In this document: positions 15,309 through 23,816 of the stretch, one piece after another
Position numbering within the stretch: the stretch's first letter is position 1
Layout: each line of letters opens with the position of its first letter
Assembly: GCA_024402695.1 (NCBI GenBank)
Contig: JAKSTG010000001.1
Location: forward strand, 186,001-250,000
Length of the DNA: 64,000 bases
Source: Treponema sp.
GTDB lineage: Bacteria > Spirochaetota > Spirochaetia > Treponematales > Treponemataceae
Direction: 5' to 3'
Made by a program: the position numbers and the translations under genes
Notes under the pieces: model-generated
What the model was told of the DNA's origin: nothing
Database searches by the model: none
Seen by the model: the letters and a program-made list of their open reading frames with translations, nothing else

Positions 15309-15350
15309 AGATCTGCTTTACTTTTTGTTAAATGTGGAGTTAATATACTT

Positions 15351-15496
15351 GTTTAAAATTTACGCTAGAAAAAAAAAGTGTGTCATCAGCAGGACTCGAA
15401 GTGCGGCTCGATAGTTTCCTATCCGCGCTTCGCGTCCAGCGACGCTAGCGAGCGTTGCTGATTGACCACTTTTTGACCGGGAGTAAATTTTAAAAC
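15351..15496. repeat. palindromic GC-rich island right of the nitroreductase
   Basis: Outer arms GTTTAAAATTTAC / GTAAATTTTAAAAC and second arms AAAAAGTG..TCATCAGCA / TGCTGATTGACCACTTTTT enclose a core rich in CGCTTCGCG and GCGACGCTAGCGAGCG. The whole could fold into one long hairpin. It contains no gene. Confidence 0.7.
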
Positions 15497-15521
15497 ATGT
15501 AGATAAATCATACATTTAAAC

Positions 15522-15555
15522 AAAAAAAGCCGCCTGAAAAACAGGCGACTTTTTG
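15522..15555 (-). terminator. terminator of the NCS2 permease gene
   Basis: 9-bp stem AGCCGCCTG / CAGGCGACT (one wobble) with T runs on both strands, directly downstream of the permease stop. Confidence 0.88.
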
Positions 15556-15572
15556 ACGTCCATTTAATAAAC

Positions 15573-16916
15573 CTATTCAGCGTCTGTTTCTTTAGAAAGC
15601 ATTACGTTTGTAAGGATACCAAGAATCAGAGCACAAGCTACAGTGCGGATTTCAACCTTACCAAAGCTTACAACCATTCCACCAACCCCTGTGATGAAGA
15701 TAACTGATGCAACAAAGAGGTTGCGGTTTTTGTTAAGGTCAACCTGCTGGAACATCTTGAATCCTGAAACAGCAATGAATCCGTAAAGTGCAATACATAC
15801 ACCACCCATTACACAAGAAGGAATTGTTTCCAGAAGTGCTACGAGAGGTGAAATCAAAGAGAATACGATACAGAGAACTGCACAGAACCAGATTGTAATT
15901 GTTGAAGCGTTTCTTGTAATAGCTACACAACCAATTGATTCACCGTATGTTGTGTTTGGACATCCACCAAAGAATGTTGAAACCATTGTACCAACACCGT
16001 CTCCAAGAAGTGTTTTTGTAAGACCAGGTTCTTCCAGAAGATTTGTTCCAATGATTGCAGAAAGGTTTTTGTGGTCTGCCAGGTGTTCTGCAAATACTAC
16101 AAATGCAACTGGTACATAAGCAGCAAACAGAGTAAGGAGGTATGATCCTGTAATTCCCTTAAGTCCTTCTACTCCACCAAGAAGGAATGTAAACTTAGGA
16201 AGTGCTATATAACCTGAAACTGAAGAGAAATCCAGGGCTTTAAGAGCACCATAGTTAATTACGATAAGAGCAGGTTTGTCTGCCAATGTTCCAATAAGTG
16301 CAAATACAGAAGCAAGTACATATCCAGCTGCAATACCAATGATGAAAGGAATGAGACGACCAATTTTCTTTGAGTATGTAGAACAAAGCATTGTTACTGC
16401 CAGTGTCAGAAGACCACAGATAAGGGCAACATAAACGCTTCCGCCTTCTACGCTTGATTTCATAAGGTCACCAATTGCATTTCCTGAAAGGCTCAGACCG
16501 ATGATAGAAACTGTAGGTCCAATGATTACAGGAGGCATAAGAATATCAATCCATTTTACACCGCAGAATTTAACAACAATAGCAATGATGACATAAACCA
16601 GACCAGCCATAAGAGCACCAATGATTAATCCCCAGTATCCGACAGAGAGAGAAGCTGCTCCACCGAATGCACTGAACATTGAGCCTATAAAAGCAAAAGA
16701 GCTTCCCAGGAAAACCGGAGAAGCACTTTTTGTAAAGAGCAAATAAACAAATGTTCCAACACCTGCACCGAACATTGCAGCAGATGCAGAAAGTCCATTT
16801 CCTACGATAGCAGGAACAGCAATTGTTGCTGCCATAATAGCCAGAAGCTGCTGGATAGCAAACAGAATTGTTTTACCAAAGCTTGGCTTGTCTTTGATTC
16901 CATAAATCAAATCCAT
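15573..16916 (-). CDS. uraA: NCS2 uracil/xanthine-type permease
   Basis: 447-aa inner-membrane nucleobase:cation symporter with about 14 hydrophobic segments. N-terminal KTILFAIQQLLAIMAATI and the central signature around FAEHLADHKNLSAIIG and GCPNTTYGESIGCVAITRNA match UraA/PyrP; the Glu of AEHLADH and the TYGES motif are the substrate-contact positions of uracil permeases. Has its own promoter, AGGAG and terminator. Uracil is the likely cargo, xanthine less so. Confidence 0.9.
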   Translation of the reverse strand: MDLIYGIKDKPSFGKTILFAIQQLLAIMAATIAVPAIVGNGLSASAAMFGAGVGTFVYLLFTKSASPVFLGSSFAFIGSMFSAFGGAASLSVGYWGLIIGALMAGLVYVIIAIVVKFCGVKWIDILMPPVIIGPTVSIIGLSLSGNAIGDLMKSSVEGGSVYVALICGLLTLAVTMLCSTYSKKIGRLIPFIIGIAAGYVLASVFALIGTLADKPALIVINYGALKALDFSSVSGYIALPKFTFLLGGVEGLKGITGSYLLTLFAAYVPVAFVVFAEHLADHKNLSAIIGTNLLEEPGLTKTLLGDGVGTMVSTFFGGCPNTTYGESIGCVAITRNASTITIWFCAVLCIVFSLISPLVALLETIPSCVMGGVCIALYGFIAVSGFKMFQQVDLNKNRNLFVASVIFITGVGGMVVSFGKVEIRTVACALILGILTNVMLSKETDAE

Positions 16917-16952
16917 AATAATAACTCCTATAACTAGTTTTATATTTTTTAA

Positions 16953-16981
16953 ATTATAATCCCTAGAAGTGAAGTTTTCAA
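16953..16981 (-). promoter_or_regulatory. promoter of the permease gene
   Basis: TTGAAA and TATAAT on the minus strand separated by exactly 17 nt, about 35 nt before the ATG; AGGAGTT follows as the ribosome binding site. Confidence 0.75.
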
Positions 16982-16991
16982 CGAAAAGAAA

Positions 16992-18563
16992 TTACATAAA
17001 TTTCAAAAAACCGTCTATTTCCCCTCTTACCCTCTTAAGGAAGCTAAGTTCTGTAGAAAGCCTGTAGCCGTCCGGGAAGTGAAGATAAAGATACTGTCGG
17101 TTTTCCAAGATGATTCTGATTTTCCGGGCTCTTTCATCTTCAGAAACCTGGATTTTGCCTGAAAGAAGATCCCGAAGCTCCGAAAGAGCCACTTTTTCCC
17201 CTTTCAGGAAATCTTCAATGGATTCTTTGCTTTTATTTCCACGGAAAAAACTTTCTTTAATTCCCGAAACAATCACCCTGTTCTGTTCCTGAACCTGTCT
17301 GAAAGTCTCTGCATAGGAAGAAAGGATAGGTGTGGTCCAGGCAAAAGGAAATCCTTCCGGAAGCCGCAGAACATTGCCACCGAAACAGGCTCCAAGATTG
17401 TCTGTACTTCGGGTTTTACCTGTCCGTAAAAGCTGTCTTTTATGAGCGGGAGTTCCTTTTCCGTGGGTTTTCCCTGTGCTGTAAGCAAAATCAAGGCCGT
17501 AAAAATAAACAGGAACTGTGTCATCCTTTCTGAAAAGACAGGCCAGAATATATGCCGTGATTCCTACAGAACCAAAGGCCGGAATTACAGGAGGAAAGAA
17601 GAATTTCTCTTTTAAGCCTTCAAAAAAACTGTTCTGTGCATATTCTGTTCCATAAAAAGAAATCTTATCTTTTGGATGATTTCTTCCCGCCACATGAGGA
17701 AGAGAACACAAACTCTGGAACACCTGAATCTTACCAGCACCTATAAAACTTTCTGCAATGATACTCTGTGCTTCATCAACAACAATGCCGTCAGGCATAA
17801 TTCCATTTGCCTTAAGCATCTGAAAAGCAGTGTCTGCACACAGAACATAAGGTTCACCTTCAAAGGCCTGTAAATCTTCAATACCTTTTTCTGCGCTTTC
17901 ACCTGCCCCGAACACAAAGACCGGTCTTTCAATTCTTCCTATAAAATCTTCCAGAGGTTTTGAGGCAGGCAGATTCTTCAAGTTCCTGAACATATTCCGC
18001 GAATAACGGCGGCCGAATTTTGCCAGAGTAAATCTGTTTGTCCAGAACTGTTTTACGGAATTTACACAGGCCATTTCCAGGCGGTTATAAAAATCTGAAT
18101 GGAACTGAACGCCTGCACTGAAATCAATACGGATAACCCTTTTGAAGTTACCCGCAAAAGAAACGGTTTCTCCGGAACTGAAGGTATAAGAGGCCTTCTG
18201 CAAAATCACCGGAAGATTATACATTTCTTTTTCAGAAACTCTGACATAATTCTTTGGCAGAACAAATTCCTTATCACACTCAACAGCACCTGAAAGAGAA
18301 AATTCACTCAGTTCCCTGTCTGCTTCACAAAGAATAACAAGACAGTTTTCTGGAAGCTTTTGTGCCAGGTTTTCGATTCCATAATTCAAGACTGCAGAAA
18401 ATCCAAGAATAAGAGTTCCCGGTAAAAAATCCATGGAATCAATTTTCATGCAGATCTGCTTTGAAGGATTGTATTTGGAATAGAGAAGTTTTTGATTGTA
18501 TTCAACAGAAAAGCCCTGCCCGGTTTGAACCAGACAGGGCTTTTGATTTTTTATTTCAGTCAA
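16992..18563 (-). CDS. DUF115 (MptE/Maf-like) family protein
   Basis: 523 aa. The central domain (about 210-390) shows the DUF115 pattern: VFVFGAGESAEKGIEDL, then VLCADTAFQMLKANGIMPDG, VVDEAQS and a late YFYGLDFAYS. This Rossmann-like domain is shared by archaeal 6-hydroxymethylpterin diphosphokinases and bacterial Maf proteins that help glycosylate flagellins; Treponema genomes often carry such genes. It starts with TTG, 14 nt after the preceding chaperone gene stop, so it is probably co-transcribed with it. The exact substrate is not predictable. Confidence 0.75.
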   Translation of the reverse strand: MTEIKNQKPCLVQTGQGFSVEYNQKLLYSKYNPSKQICMKIDSMDFLPGTLILGFSAVLNYGIENLAQKLPENCLVILCEADRELSEFSLSGAVECDKEFVLPKNYVRVSEKEMYNLPVILQKASYTFSSGETVSFAGNFKRVIRIDFSAGVQFHSDFYNRLEMACVNSVKQFWTNRFTLAKFGRRYSRNMFRNLKNLPASKPLEDFIGRIERPVFVFGAGESAEKGIEDLQAFEGEPYVLCADTAFQMLKANGIMPDGIVVDEAQSIIAESFIGAGKIQVFQSLCSLPHVAGRNHPKDKISFYGTEYAQNSFFEGLKEKFFFPPVIPAFGSVGITAYILACLFRKDDTVPVYFYGLDFAYSTGKTHGKGTPAHKRQLLRTGKTRSTDNLGACFGGNVLRLPEGFPFAWTTPILSSYAETFRQVQEQNRVIVSGIKESFFRGNKSKESIEDFLKGEKVALSELRDLLSGKIQVSEDERARKIRIILENRQYLYLHFPDGYRLSTELSFLKRVRGEIDGFLKFM

Positions 18564-18577
18564 TTAGAAATATTTTC

Positions 18578-20020
18578 CTAGTTTACGAAGTACTGGAAGT
18601 ATGTTGCGATGAAATCATTCTGCAGTTTTTTGCTGCTCATGATTGAACTTGAAGCACAGTCCTGATCGTAACCAGAGAAGTCAGGAAGTGAAGGTTCTTC
18701 TGTTTCTGCATCGCCGTTTCCTGTGTATTTAAGAACCAGTACGTTGTTATCAACGATGATTGGTTCAGAAACTTCATTCAGTTTCAGACCGAAACATGTA
18801 TTCAGGAAGTTTTCGTTTGTAGCGGCATTTGCAAGGCCAGGAACGTTTGTATTAAGTGTTCCAGCTGCAGAAATGTTTCCGTAGTTCAGTGGGAATGGAG
18901 CGATGATGTCTTTTTCGATTCTATGTTTTGCACAAGCAGCGTCAAAGCTTTCGATTGCAGCTTCTGCAACGAAGTCTTTTGCTTCTGAAAGGAAGTAGTT
19001 TTCAATTACGCTTGATTCAAATGAATTGAGGTAAGAAAGAACTGTTCTTTTCATATCGTCTGTGTCGAAGTCTGGAGCAACTGAATCACCGTCAGCCATG
19101 AAAATTGAGTATCCAGATTTTGTTTTGATGATGTCTGATTTTGCACCGGCTGGAAGTGTTCCAACAACCATTGCATTAGCAGCGTCATCCATGATGTTTT
19201 CCAGCTGGTAAGCGAAGCTTGAGTTCAGTTTACCTTCTGAATCTGAATAAACTTTTTCTGAGTATTCTGCGATTGCATCAGCAAATGTGATTTCTGAAGC
19301 ATCAAGTCTTTTCAGAACTTTCTTTGCAGTTGCTTCATCATCTACTGTAATAACTGACATGTCATATTTGATGAATTTTGTTTCGTTTGCTTTACCGAAA
19401 GCAACTTTTTCTTCATCAGGGAAGTTTGTCATTGGGAAAGCAGCCATATCGAAACCGCGTTTGTCGCTGTCCATTGCTGCAAGGAAATCCAGTTCAGCGT
19501 CTGAGTTTTTCAGACCGAAAAGACCCATTGCATCAGATCCGAAAAGGTCGTCGTTGTAACGTGCTGAAATCAGGTTGCCTTCAATTTCTTTTCTCATTGA
19601 AGTAATTGTGCTTTCAGGAGTTGATCTGTAAAGCTTTGAATTGTAATTTCCGTTTTCGTCTGTGAAATATGGAAGGAGCTGGCGTGTTACAGCTGATTTA
19701 GGTACTTTGTAACCGCTTTTTCCTACTGAATCTTCTGCTGCCATTTTTGCAACAGTAGAATTGAATGCGTAGTTGTAAATGTAGTATGAAGTTGAGCTGT
19801 CAATCTGCATACCCATGCTCTGATAATACTGTCCAAACTGTGATACGAAGTTTGCAAAATCAGAATCCTGTTCATAACGGATTTCTTTTCCGTTATATTT
19901 TCCGAAGGAAATAGTTTCCTGCTTTTTTCCGCTACCGGCCATTGCTGGTACCAGAACAAATACAAAAGCACAAATCAAAAGAATGATAAGTGATCCGACT
20001 GTATACATTGATCTTTTCAT
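18578..20020 (-). CDS. periplasmic SurA/PpiD-like peptidyl-prolyl isomerase
   Basis: 480 aa from the ATG giving MKRSMYTVGSLIILLI.., chosen because AAAGGA precedes it; an upstream in-frame ATG lacks a binding site. A single N-terminal membrane anchor (about 8-28) leads to a SurA_N-like helical chaperone region (residues 45-200, with VPKSAVTRQLLPYFTDENGNY) and a parvulin-like domain (about 225-330, with DASEITFADAIAEYSE and KSGYSIFMADGD). The rotamase core is divergent, so chaperone activity is more certain than isomerase activity. Likely assists folding of outer-membrane and surface proteins such as those in this window. Confidence 0.78.
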   Translation of the reverse strand: MKRSMYTVGSLIILLICAFVFVLVPAMAGSGKKQETISFGKYNGKEIRYEQDSDFANFVSQFGQYYQSMGMQIDSSTSYYIYNYAFNSTVAKMAAEDSVGKSGYKVPKSAVTRQLLPYFTDENGNYNSKLYRSTPESTITSMRKEIEGNLISARYNDDLFGSDAMGLFGLKNSDAELDFLAAMDSDKRGFDMAAFPMTNFPDEEKVAFGKANETKFIKYDMSVITVDDEATAKKVLKRLDASEITFADAIAEYSEKVYSDSEGKLNSSFAYQLENIMDDAANAMVVGTLPAGAKSDIIKTKSGYSIFMADGDSVAPDFDTDDMKRTVLSYLNSFESSVIENYFLSEAKDFVAEAAIESFDAACAKHRIEKDIIAPFPLNYGNISAAGTLNTNVPGLANAATNENFLNTCFGLKLNEVSEPIIVDNNVLVLKYTGNGDAETEEPSLPDFSGYDQDCASSSIMSSKKLQNDFIATYFQYFVN

Positions 20021-20057
20021 TTTAAAAATCCTTTTATGTAATAAATATAAGTAAAAT

Positions 20058-20086
20058 ATTTTAACATTATCCATTTTAGCTGTCAA
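20058..20086 (-). promoter_or_regulatory. promoter of the chaperone gene
   Basis: Consensus TTGACA and TAAAAT on the minus strand separated by 17 nt, giving a leader of about 30 nt with AAAGGA. Confidence 0.78.
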
Positions 20087-20124
20087 CGTTCTATTATAGT
20101 GCCCTTTTTCTCCATTTTATTATA

Positions 20125-20153
20125 TTGACATAAAACGAACGGTGATTTACATT
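20125..20153 (+). promoter_or_regulatory. possible promoter of the acidic protein gene
   Basis: TTGACA and TACATT separated by 17 nt on the plus strand, divergent from the chaperone promoter. A TATAAT at 20159 lacks a matching -35. Confidence 0.45.
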
Positions 20154-20185
20154 TTCACTATAATTATTGTTCACAGAGGTAATAC

Positions 20186-20485
20186 ATGTCAGCAGAATTC
20201 GATTTTGAAATGTCTTATGGTGATGAATTCGATGATTTCGGCTATTCAGATGAAGATTTCGAAGATGATTTCGACGAAGAAGACGATGATACACTCGACG
20301 ACTTCGATGATGACTCAGATTTCTATGACGATGATTATCAGGAAGAAGAAATAGACGATTACGACGAACCTTTTGATGACGTTGAACCTGAATCGGGCTA
20401 TTCTTTCAAAACTCACGACGCAGAAGAACTGTACGACGAAGAAGAAGCAGCACTTTTCAAAGACGAAGACTTTGATGATGACTAA
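20186..20485 (+). CDS. hyperacidic 99-aa protein
   Basis: By count 33 Asp and 19 Glu among 99 residues, with only two Lys and one His, so the predicted net charge is about -50. Runs of D/E are broken by regularly placed Phe and Tyr (DEFDDFGYSDEDFEDDFDEE). AGAGGT stands 7 nt before the ATG and a terminator follows closely, so it is an expressed unit. Such proteins can be RNA-polymerase delta-like, ribosome-binding, DNA-mimic or calcium-binding; none can be chosen from the sequence. It lacks any signal peptide. Confidence 0.75.
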   Translation: MSAEFDFEMSYGDEFDDFGYSDEDFEDDFDEEDDDTLDDFDDDSDFYDDDYQEEEIDDYDEPFDDVEPESGYSFKTHDAEELYDEEEAALFKDEDFDDD

Positions 20486-20513
20486 TAAAGGGAAAACATC
20501 CCGTTAAAACAAG

Positions 20514-20541
20514 AAAGCCGGCCAAAATGGTCGGCTTTTTC
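20514..20541. terminator. bidirectional terminator
   Basis: Stem AGCCGGCCA / TGGTCGGCT (one wobble), T run on the plus side, between the acidic protein gene and the TrpR-like gene on the other strand. Confidence 0.85.
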
Positions 20542-20563
20542 ATTTTATATCCTTTTTTCAGGT

Positions 20564-20878
20564 TTATTCTGTTTTAAGAAGATCCAGAAGTTTTCTGAAA
20601 GCACTTTCGTTAGACTTCAGCATCTTGGAACCGCGGGTGATCTTGCACAGAGACATATTGTATTTCTTTGCAATTTCTCTTTGTGTTACCCCGCTGTCCA
20701 GTTCTTTTACAAGCTGCCAGCGCTTTGCAAAATCTGCCATTTCATTTGGAGTAAAAAGATTGTCAAAGAAACTGTACAGAAACTCTTCATCACTGTTTTT
20801 TGACAGAAGATGACAGATTTCCTTCAAGTTATCCTGAACAAAGTTTTCGGGAAGTTGATTCTCAGTATTTTCTGCCAT
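20564..20878 (-). CDS. TrpR/YerC-YecD-family regulator
   Basis: 104 aa from the ATG giving MAENTENQLPENF, which follows GTAGGAA; the longer in-frame start lies inside the rubredoxin gene. Contains the TrpR-like helix-turn-helix: EFLYSFFDNLFTPNEMADFAKRW, then LDSGVTQREIAKKYNMSLCKITRGSKML (in part). This branch lacks a proven tryptophan role; YerC-type proteins are found in many Firmicutes and spirochaetes. Third gene of an operon with two rubredoxins, 4 nt after the second. Confidence 0.85.
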   Translation of the reverse strand: MAENTENQLPENFVQDNLKEICHLLSKNSDEEFLYSFFDNLFTPNEMADFAKRWQLVKELDSGVTQREIAKKYNMSLCKITRGSKMLKSNESAFRKLLDLLKTE

Positions 20879-20882
20879 ATTC

Positions 20883-21041
20883 CTACTCAATGATGAATAC
20901 TTCTTTTCCGGCTCCGCATTCTGGGCATTTGAAATCTGCCGGTACATCAGCCCAGGCTGTATTTGGAGCTACATTGTTTTTTGGCTCCCCTTCTGTAGAA
21001 TCGTAAACATAACCGCATTTATCGCACTGCATTCTTTCCAT
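20883..21041 (-). CDS. rubredoxin
   Basis: 52-aa iron-only electron carrier. Two CxxC knuckles bind one Fe: MQCDKCGYVYD at the N-terminus and KCPECGAGKEVF at the C-terminus, with the usual ADVPADF between. It lies 2 nt after an upstream rubredoxin and 4 nt before the TrpR-like gene. In anaerobes such carriers feed superoxide reductase, rubrerythrin or flavodiiron proteins; no partner is in this window. Too short for many gene finders but unmistakable. Confidence 0.93.
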   Translation of the reverse strand: MERMQCDKCGYVYDSTEGEPKNNVAPNTAWADVPADFKCPECGAGKEVFIIE

Positions 21042-21043
21042 AA

Positions 21044-21208
21044 TTATTCACCTTTTACAAAAAAATCAGCTTTTGAAGCTCCGCAAACAGGACAAACCCA
21101 GTCTTTCGGGAGGTCTTCCCATTTTGTTCCGGCTGCTATCTTTGAATCTTCATCCCCTTTTTCAGGATTGTACTCATAAGCACACAGATCACAAATATAG
21201 ATGTCCAT
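21044..21208 (-). CDS. rubredoxin
   Basis: 54 aa, first gene of the three-gene operon, with AGGAG before the ATG. Knuckles [11 protein letters not shown] and [13 protein letters not shown], with [11 protein letters not shown] typical of class I rubredoxins. It differs substantially from its neighbour (the first knuckle is CDLC against CDKC), so the two are old paralogues rather than a recent duplication and may serve different partners. Confidence 0.94.
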   Translation of the reverse strand: MDIYICDLCAYEYNPEKGDEDSKIAAGTKWEDLPKDWVCPVCGASKADFFVKGE

Positions 21209-21263
21209 TCACTGCTCCTTTAATTTCAGTAAAAATGATACCATAAATAGAAACATCTGACAA

Positions 21264-21292
21264 ATAAAAAACGGGACCAGAAGTCCCGTTTC
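21264..21292 (-). terminator. terminator of htrA
   Basis: Perfect 7-bp stem ACGGGAC / GTCCCGT with a 5-nt loop and a T run on the minus strand. Confidence 0.87.
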
Positions 21293-21319
21293 CAAGTTTT
21301 AAGGATTTTCACTCAGTTT

Positions 21320-22762
21320 TTATCTGATTTTGAAAGTTCCTGTTGTAAGAGTTCCGCCGTTAGAATAAACATCAAAATTGATTGTTCTGTCGGCTTTTGC
21401 CAGTTCTTCATAGAATTCTCTTACATTGTTTACCGATTTTCCGTTTACGGCAGTAATAACATCGCCATTCTGCAGACGGAGGGTTGCGGCAGGAGATTTT
21501 GCCTGAACGCTTGAAACAACGATACCTTTAAGCTTTTTGTCGTCAATTTCCAGCTGTTTTTTGGCATCATCTGTCAAAGGCATGGCGATAAATCCAGGCC
21601 AGAGCTTGTTGTTTGCATTTACCACTTCATCAGTACGTTCTTCGATTTTTACGTTGATTGCAGGCTGTTTCATTCCGTCACGGATTACAACAAATCTTGC
21701 AGTAGTTCCTGCCTGAAGATTTCCTACATCGCGAACCAGCTGATTTACAGATTTTACAGCCTTTCCGTTAAGTTCGATGATGTAATCACCAGGTTTGATT
21801 CCACATTTGTATGCAGGAGAACCTGTAAATACCTGGGCTGCAAAGGCACCTTCAATGTTTTCTACACCAAGTTCCTTTTTGAAGTCATTTGTTACGTCCA
21901 GAAGGGAAACTCCAACCCAACCGTATTTGATTTTTCCGCCAGAAATGAAAGAATCAATGGCATTTTTTACGTTGTTGATAGGAATTGCGAATCCGAGTCC
22001 CTGTGAACCGCCAGATCTTGAAGCGATCCATGTGTTGATTCCGATTACTTCTCCGTAGATGTTTACAAGTGGACCACCAGAGTTTCCCTGGTTGATTGCG
22101 GCATCAGTCTGAATAAAGTCAGAAATGCTTCCAACTCCAGAACCGTCACGGCCTACAGCACTTACGATACCCTGTGTAACAGACTGTCTGTATCCCAGAG
22201 GAGCACCAAAAGCCATACAGATGTCTCCTGCCATAACATCATCGCTGTTTCCAAGAGGAGCTACAGGGATTGATTTGTCAGAAGATTCAAAAGAAACCAG
22301 TGCAATGTCGATTCTTTCGTCTGCACCTACCAGTTTCCCTTCAAATTCGCGGTCATCATTCAATTTGATGCTGATTTTTGTTGCACCGCCGGCAACATGA
22401 TTATTAGTAAGAACATAAAGAGTGTTTCCGTCACGGCGTACAATTACACCTGAACCAAGTCCTTTTGACTCGTATTCACGGGAACCTTTGTCATTTTCTT
22501 CTGAATCAGGGTCTCCGAACCAGAAAAATGGCATGCTTCTGAGCGGATTCTGCACTTTTTTTGTTTCTGTTACATCAACTTCAACAACTGCAGGGAGCAT
22601 GTCTGATGTTATGTTTCTGAAAGAAGTCTGAAGGGCTTCTACCACAGAAAGAGCCTGTTTTTTATCCTGCTGACCCTTTTTTGCAGGAGGATCAGCAAAA
22701 AGTGATGCAGTCAGCACGGCTGCCAGTGAAATTGTAATAAGTTTTTTAGCAAAGTGTTTCAT
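21320..22762 (-). CDS. htrA: periplasmic serine protease Do/HtrA
   Basis: 480-aa quality-control protease and chaperone. Signal peptide at 1-23 (KLITISLAAVLTASLFA), trypsin-like domain with the triad His 122 (LTNNHVAGG), Asp 152 (DERIDIALV) and Ser 228 (NQGNSGGPL), then two PDZ domains (about 280-365 and 385-480). GAGGTG precedes the ATG at ideal spacing and a terminator follows, so it is its own transcription unit. The Phe/Trp-rich stretch SMPFFWFGDPDSEEN at 76-90 is the family's LA loop, which controls activation. Confidence 0.96.
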   Translation of the reverse strand: MKHFAKKLITISLAAVLTASLFADPPAKKGQQDKKQALSVVEALQTSFRNITSDMLPAVVEVDVTETKKVQNPLRSMPFFWFGDPDSEENDKGSREYESKGLGSGVIVRRDGNTLYVLTNNHVAGGATKISIKLNDDREFEGKLVGADERIDIALVSFESSDKSIPVAPLGNSDDVMAGDICMAFGAPLGYRQSVTQGIVSAVGRDGSGVGSISDFIQTDAAINQGNSGGPLVNIYGEVIGINTWIASRSGGSQGLGFAIPINNVKNAIDSFISGGKIKYGWVGVSLLDVTNDFKKELGVENIEGAFAAQVFTGSPAYKCGIKPGDYIIELNGKAVKSVNQLVRDVGNLQAGTTARFVVIRDGMKQPAINVKIEERTDEVVNANNKLWPGFIAMPLTDDAKKQLEIDDKKLKGIVVSSVQAKSPAATLRLQNGDVITAVNGKSVNNVREFYEELAKADRTINFDVYSNGGTLTTGTFKIR

Positions 22763-22824
22763 CTATATCACCTCTATTTTTTGCCTCTTATACTAATATA
22801 ACTAAAAAAGAACCACTTGTGTTA

Positions 22825-22855
22825 CAAAAAAAGCCAGCTGAAAGCCGGCTTTTCC
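22825..22855 (-). terminator. terminator of map
   Basis: 11-bp stem AAAAGCCAGCT / AGCCGGCTTTT (one mismatch) with a 3-nt loop, T run on the minus strand. Confidence 0.85.
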
Positions 22856-22880
22856 TTATAAATAACAGTTTTTTAAGATT

Positions 22881-23672
22881 CTACATGCCTACGTTGAACT
22901 TACCGTTATTGGTCTTGTAATCAAGGGCTGTAAGAACCTCTGTATGGTCTTCATAAACAACAACAGTGTGTTCTTCATGGCAGGAAACCTTGCGGTCACC
23001 GGTTACAACTGTCCATCCGTCAGGCATTACGTCTACATCAGGAGTACCAAGGTTGATCATAGGTTCCAGGGCCAGAACCATTCCCGGCTTGATACGTGGA
23101 TTTCCGCCGTGGAAGTTTGGATCATTCGGAATACTTGGGTCTTCGTGAACGTCTACCCCTACTCCGTGACCACAGAAATCATAAACAACTCCATAACCAT
23201 ACTGGTCATGGGCAATTTCATAAACTGCTCTGGAAATATCTTTTATGCGGTTTCCTGCTACACAGGCATTGATTGCGGCAGCAAGGCATTCTTTTGTTAC
23301 CTGATGAAGCTGTTTTACTTCGGCAGAACACTCCCCAATCTGAATACTGTGGGTTGTGTCGCTGATATAACCGTCCAGATCGATTCCAACGTCAATTGAA
23401 ACCAGATCTCCGTCCTTAAGAATCACTTTTTTTGAAGGAAGTCCATGAATAACCTGTTCATTAACACTGATACAGATGGCACCAGGGAAATCTTCACGGT
23501 ACCAGGCTGGTTTTCCGCCATGGGAAATAATGTAGTTCTTGAAAAGATTGTCTACGTCTTTTGTAGACATGCCGGCCTTAATCTGTGGTGTAAGTTCATT
23601 GAACATATCAGCTGTAAGATGACAGGCTTTTCTGATGCCTTCGATCTCAGCTTCATTTTTAATTATAATCAT
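22881..23672 (-). CDS. map: methionine aminopeptidase, type I
   Basis: Removes initiator Met from nascent chains; 263 aa, no zinc-finger extension. All five metal ligands are in place: Asp 94 (VSIDVG), Asp 105 (ISDTTHS), His 169 (FCGHGVG), Glu 203 (ALEPMI) and Glu 234 (HEEHTV). The ATG has no Shine-Dalgarno sequence; a well-formed promoter places the -10 only 7 nt before it, predicting a leaderless mRNA. Single-gene unit with its own terminator. Confidence 0.96.
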   Translation of the reverse strand: MIIIKNEAEIEGIRKACHLTADMFNELTPQIKAGMSTKDVDNLFKNYIISHGGKPAWYREDFPGAICISVNEQVIHGLPSKKVILKDGDLVSIDVGIDLDGYISDTTHSIQIGECSAEVKQLHQVTKECLAAAINACVAGNRIKDISRAVYEIAHDQYGYGVVYDFCGHGVGVDVHEDPSIPNDPNFHGGNPRIKPGMVLALEPMINLGTPDVDVMPDGWTVVTGDRKVSCHEEHTVVVYEDHTEVLTALDYKTNNGKFNVGM

Positions 23673-23679
23673 GCTTTTT

Positions 23680-23708
23680 ATTGTAATGATTTGAACCTGA
23701 TTTGTTAA
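23680..23708 (-). promoter_or_regulatory. map promoter, leaderless type
   Basis: TTAACA and TACAAT on the minus strand, 17 nt apart; the -10 ends 7 nt before the ATG. Confidence 0.7.
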
Positions 23709-23816
23709 GTTAGTGGGGTATAACCATCTTTTTACCTTGGAGAAAATAATAATAAACTATCTTTTTTTACGTCCGATACTTAAAAAGAACAGGTATTTTT
23801 TACTCAGAGGTATAAT

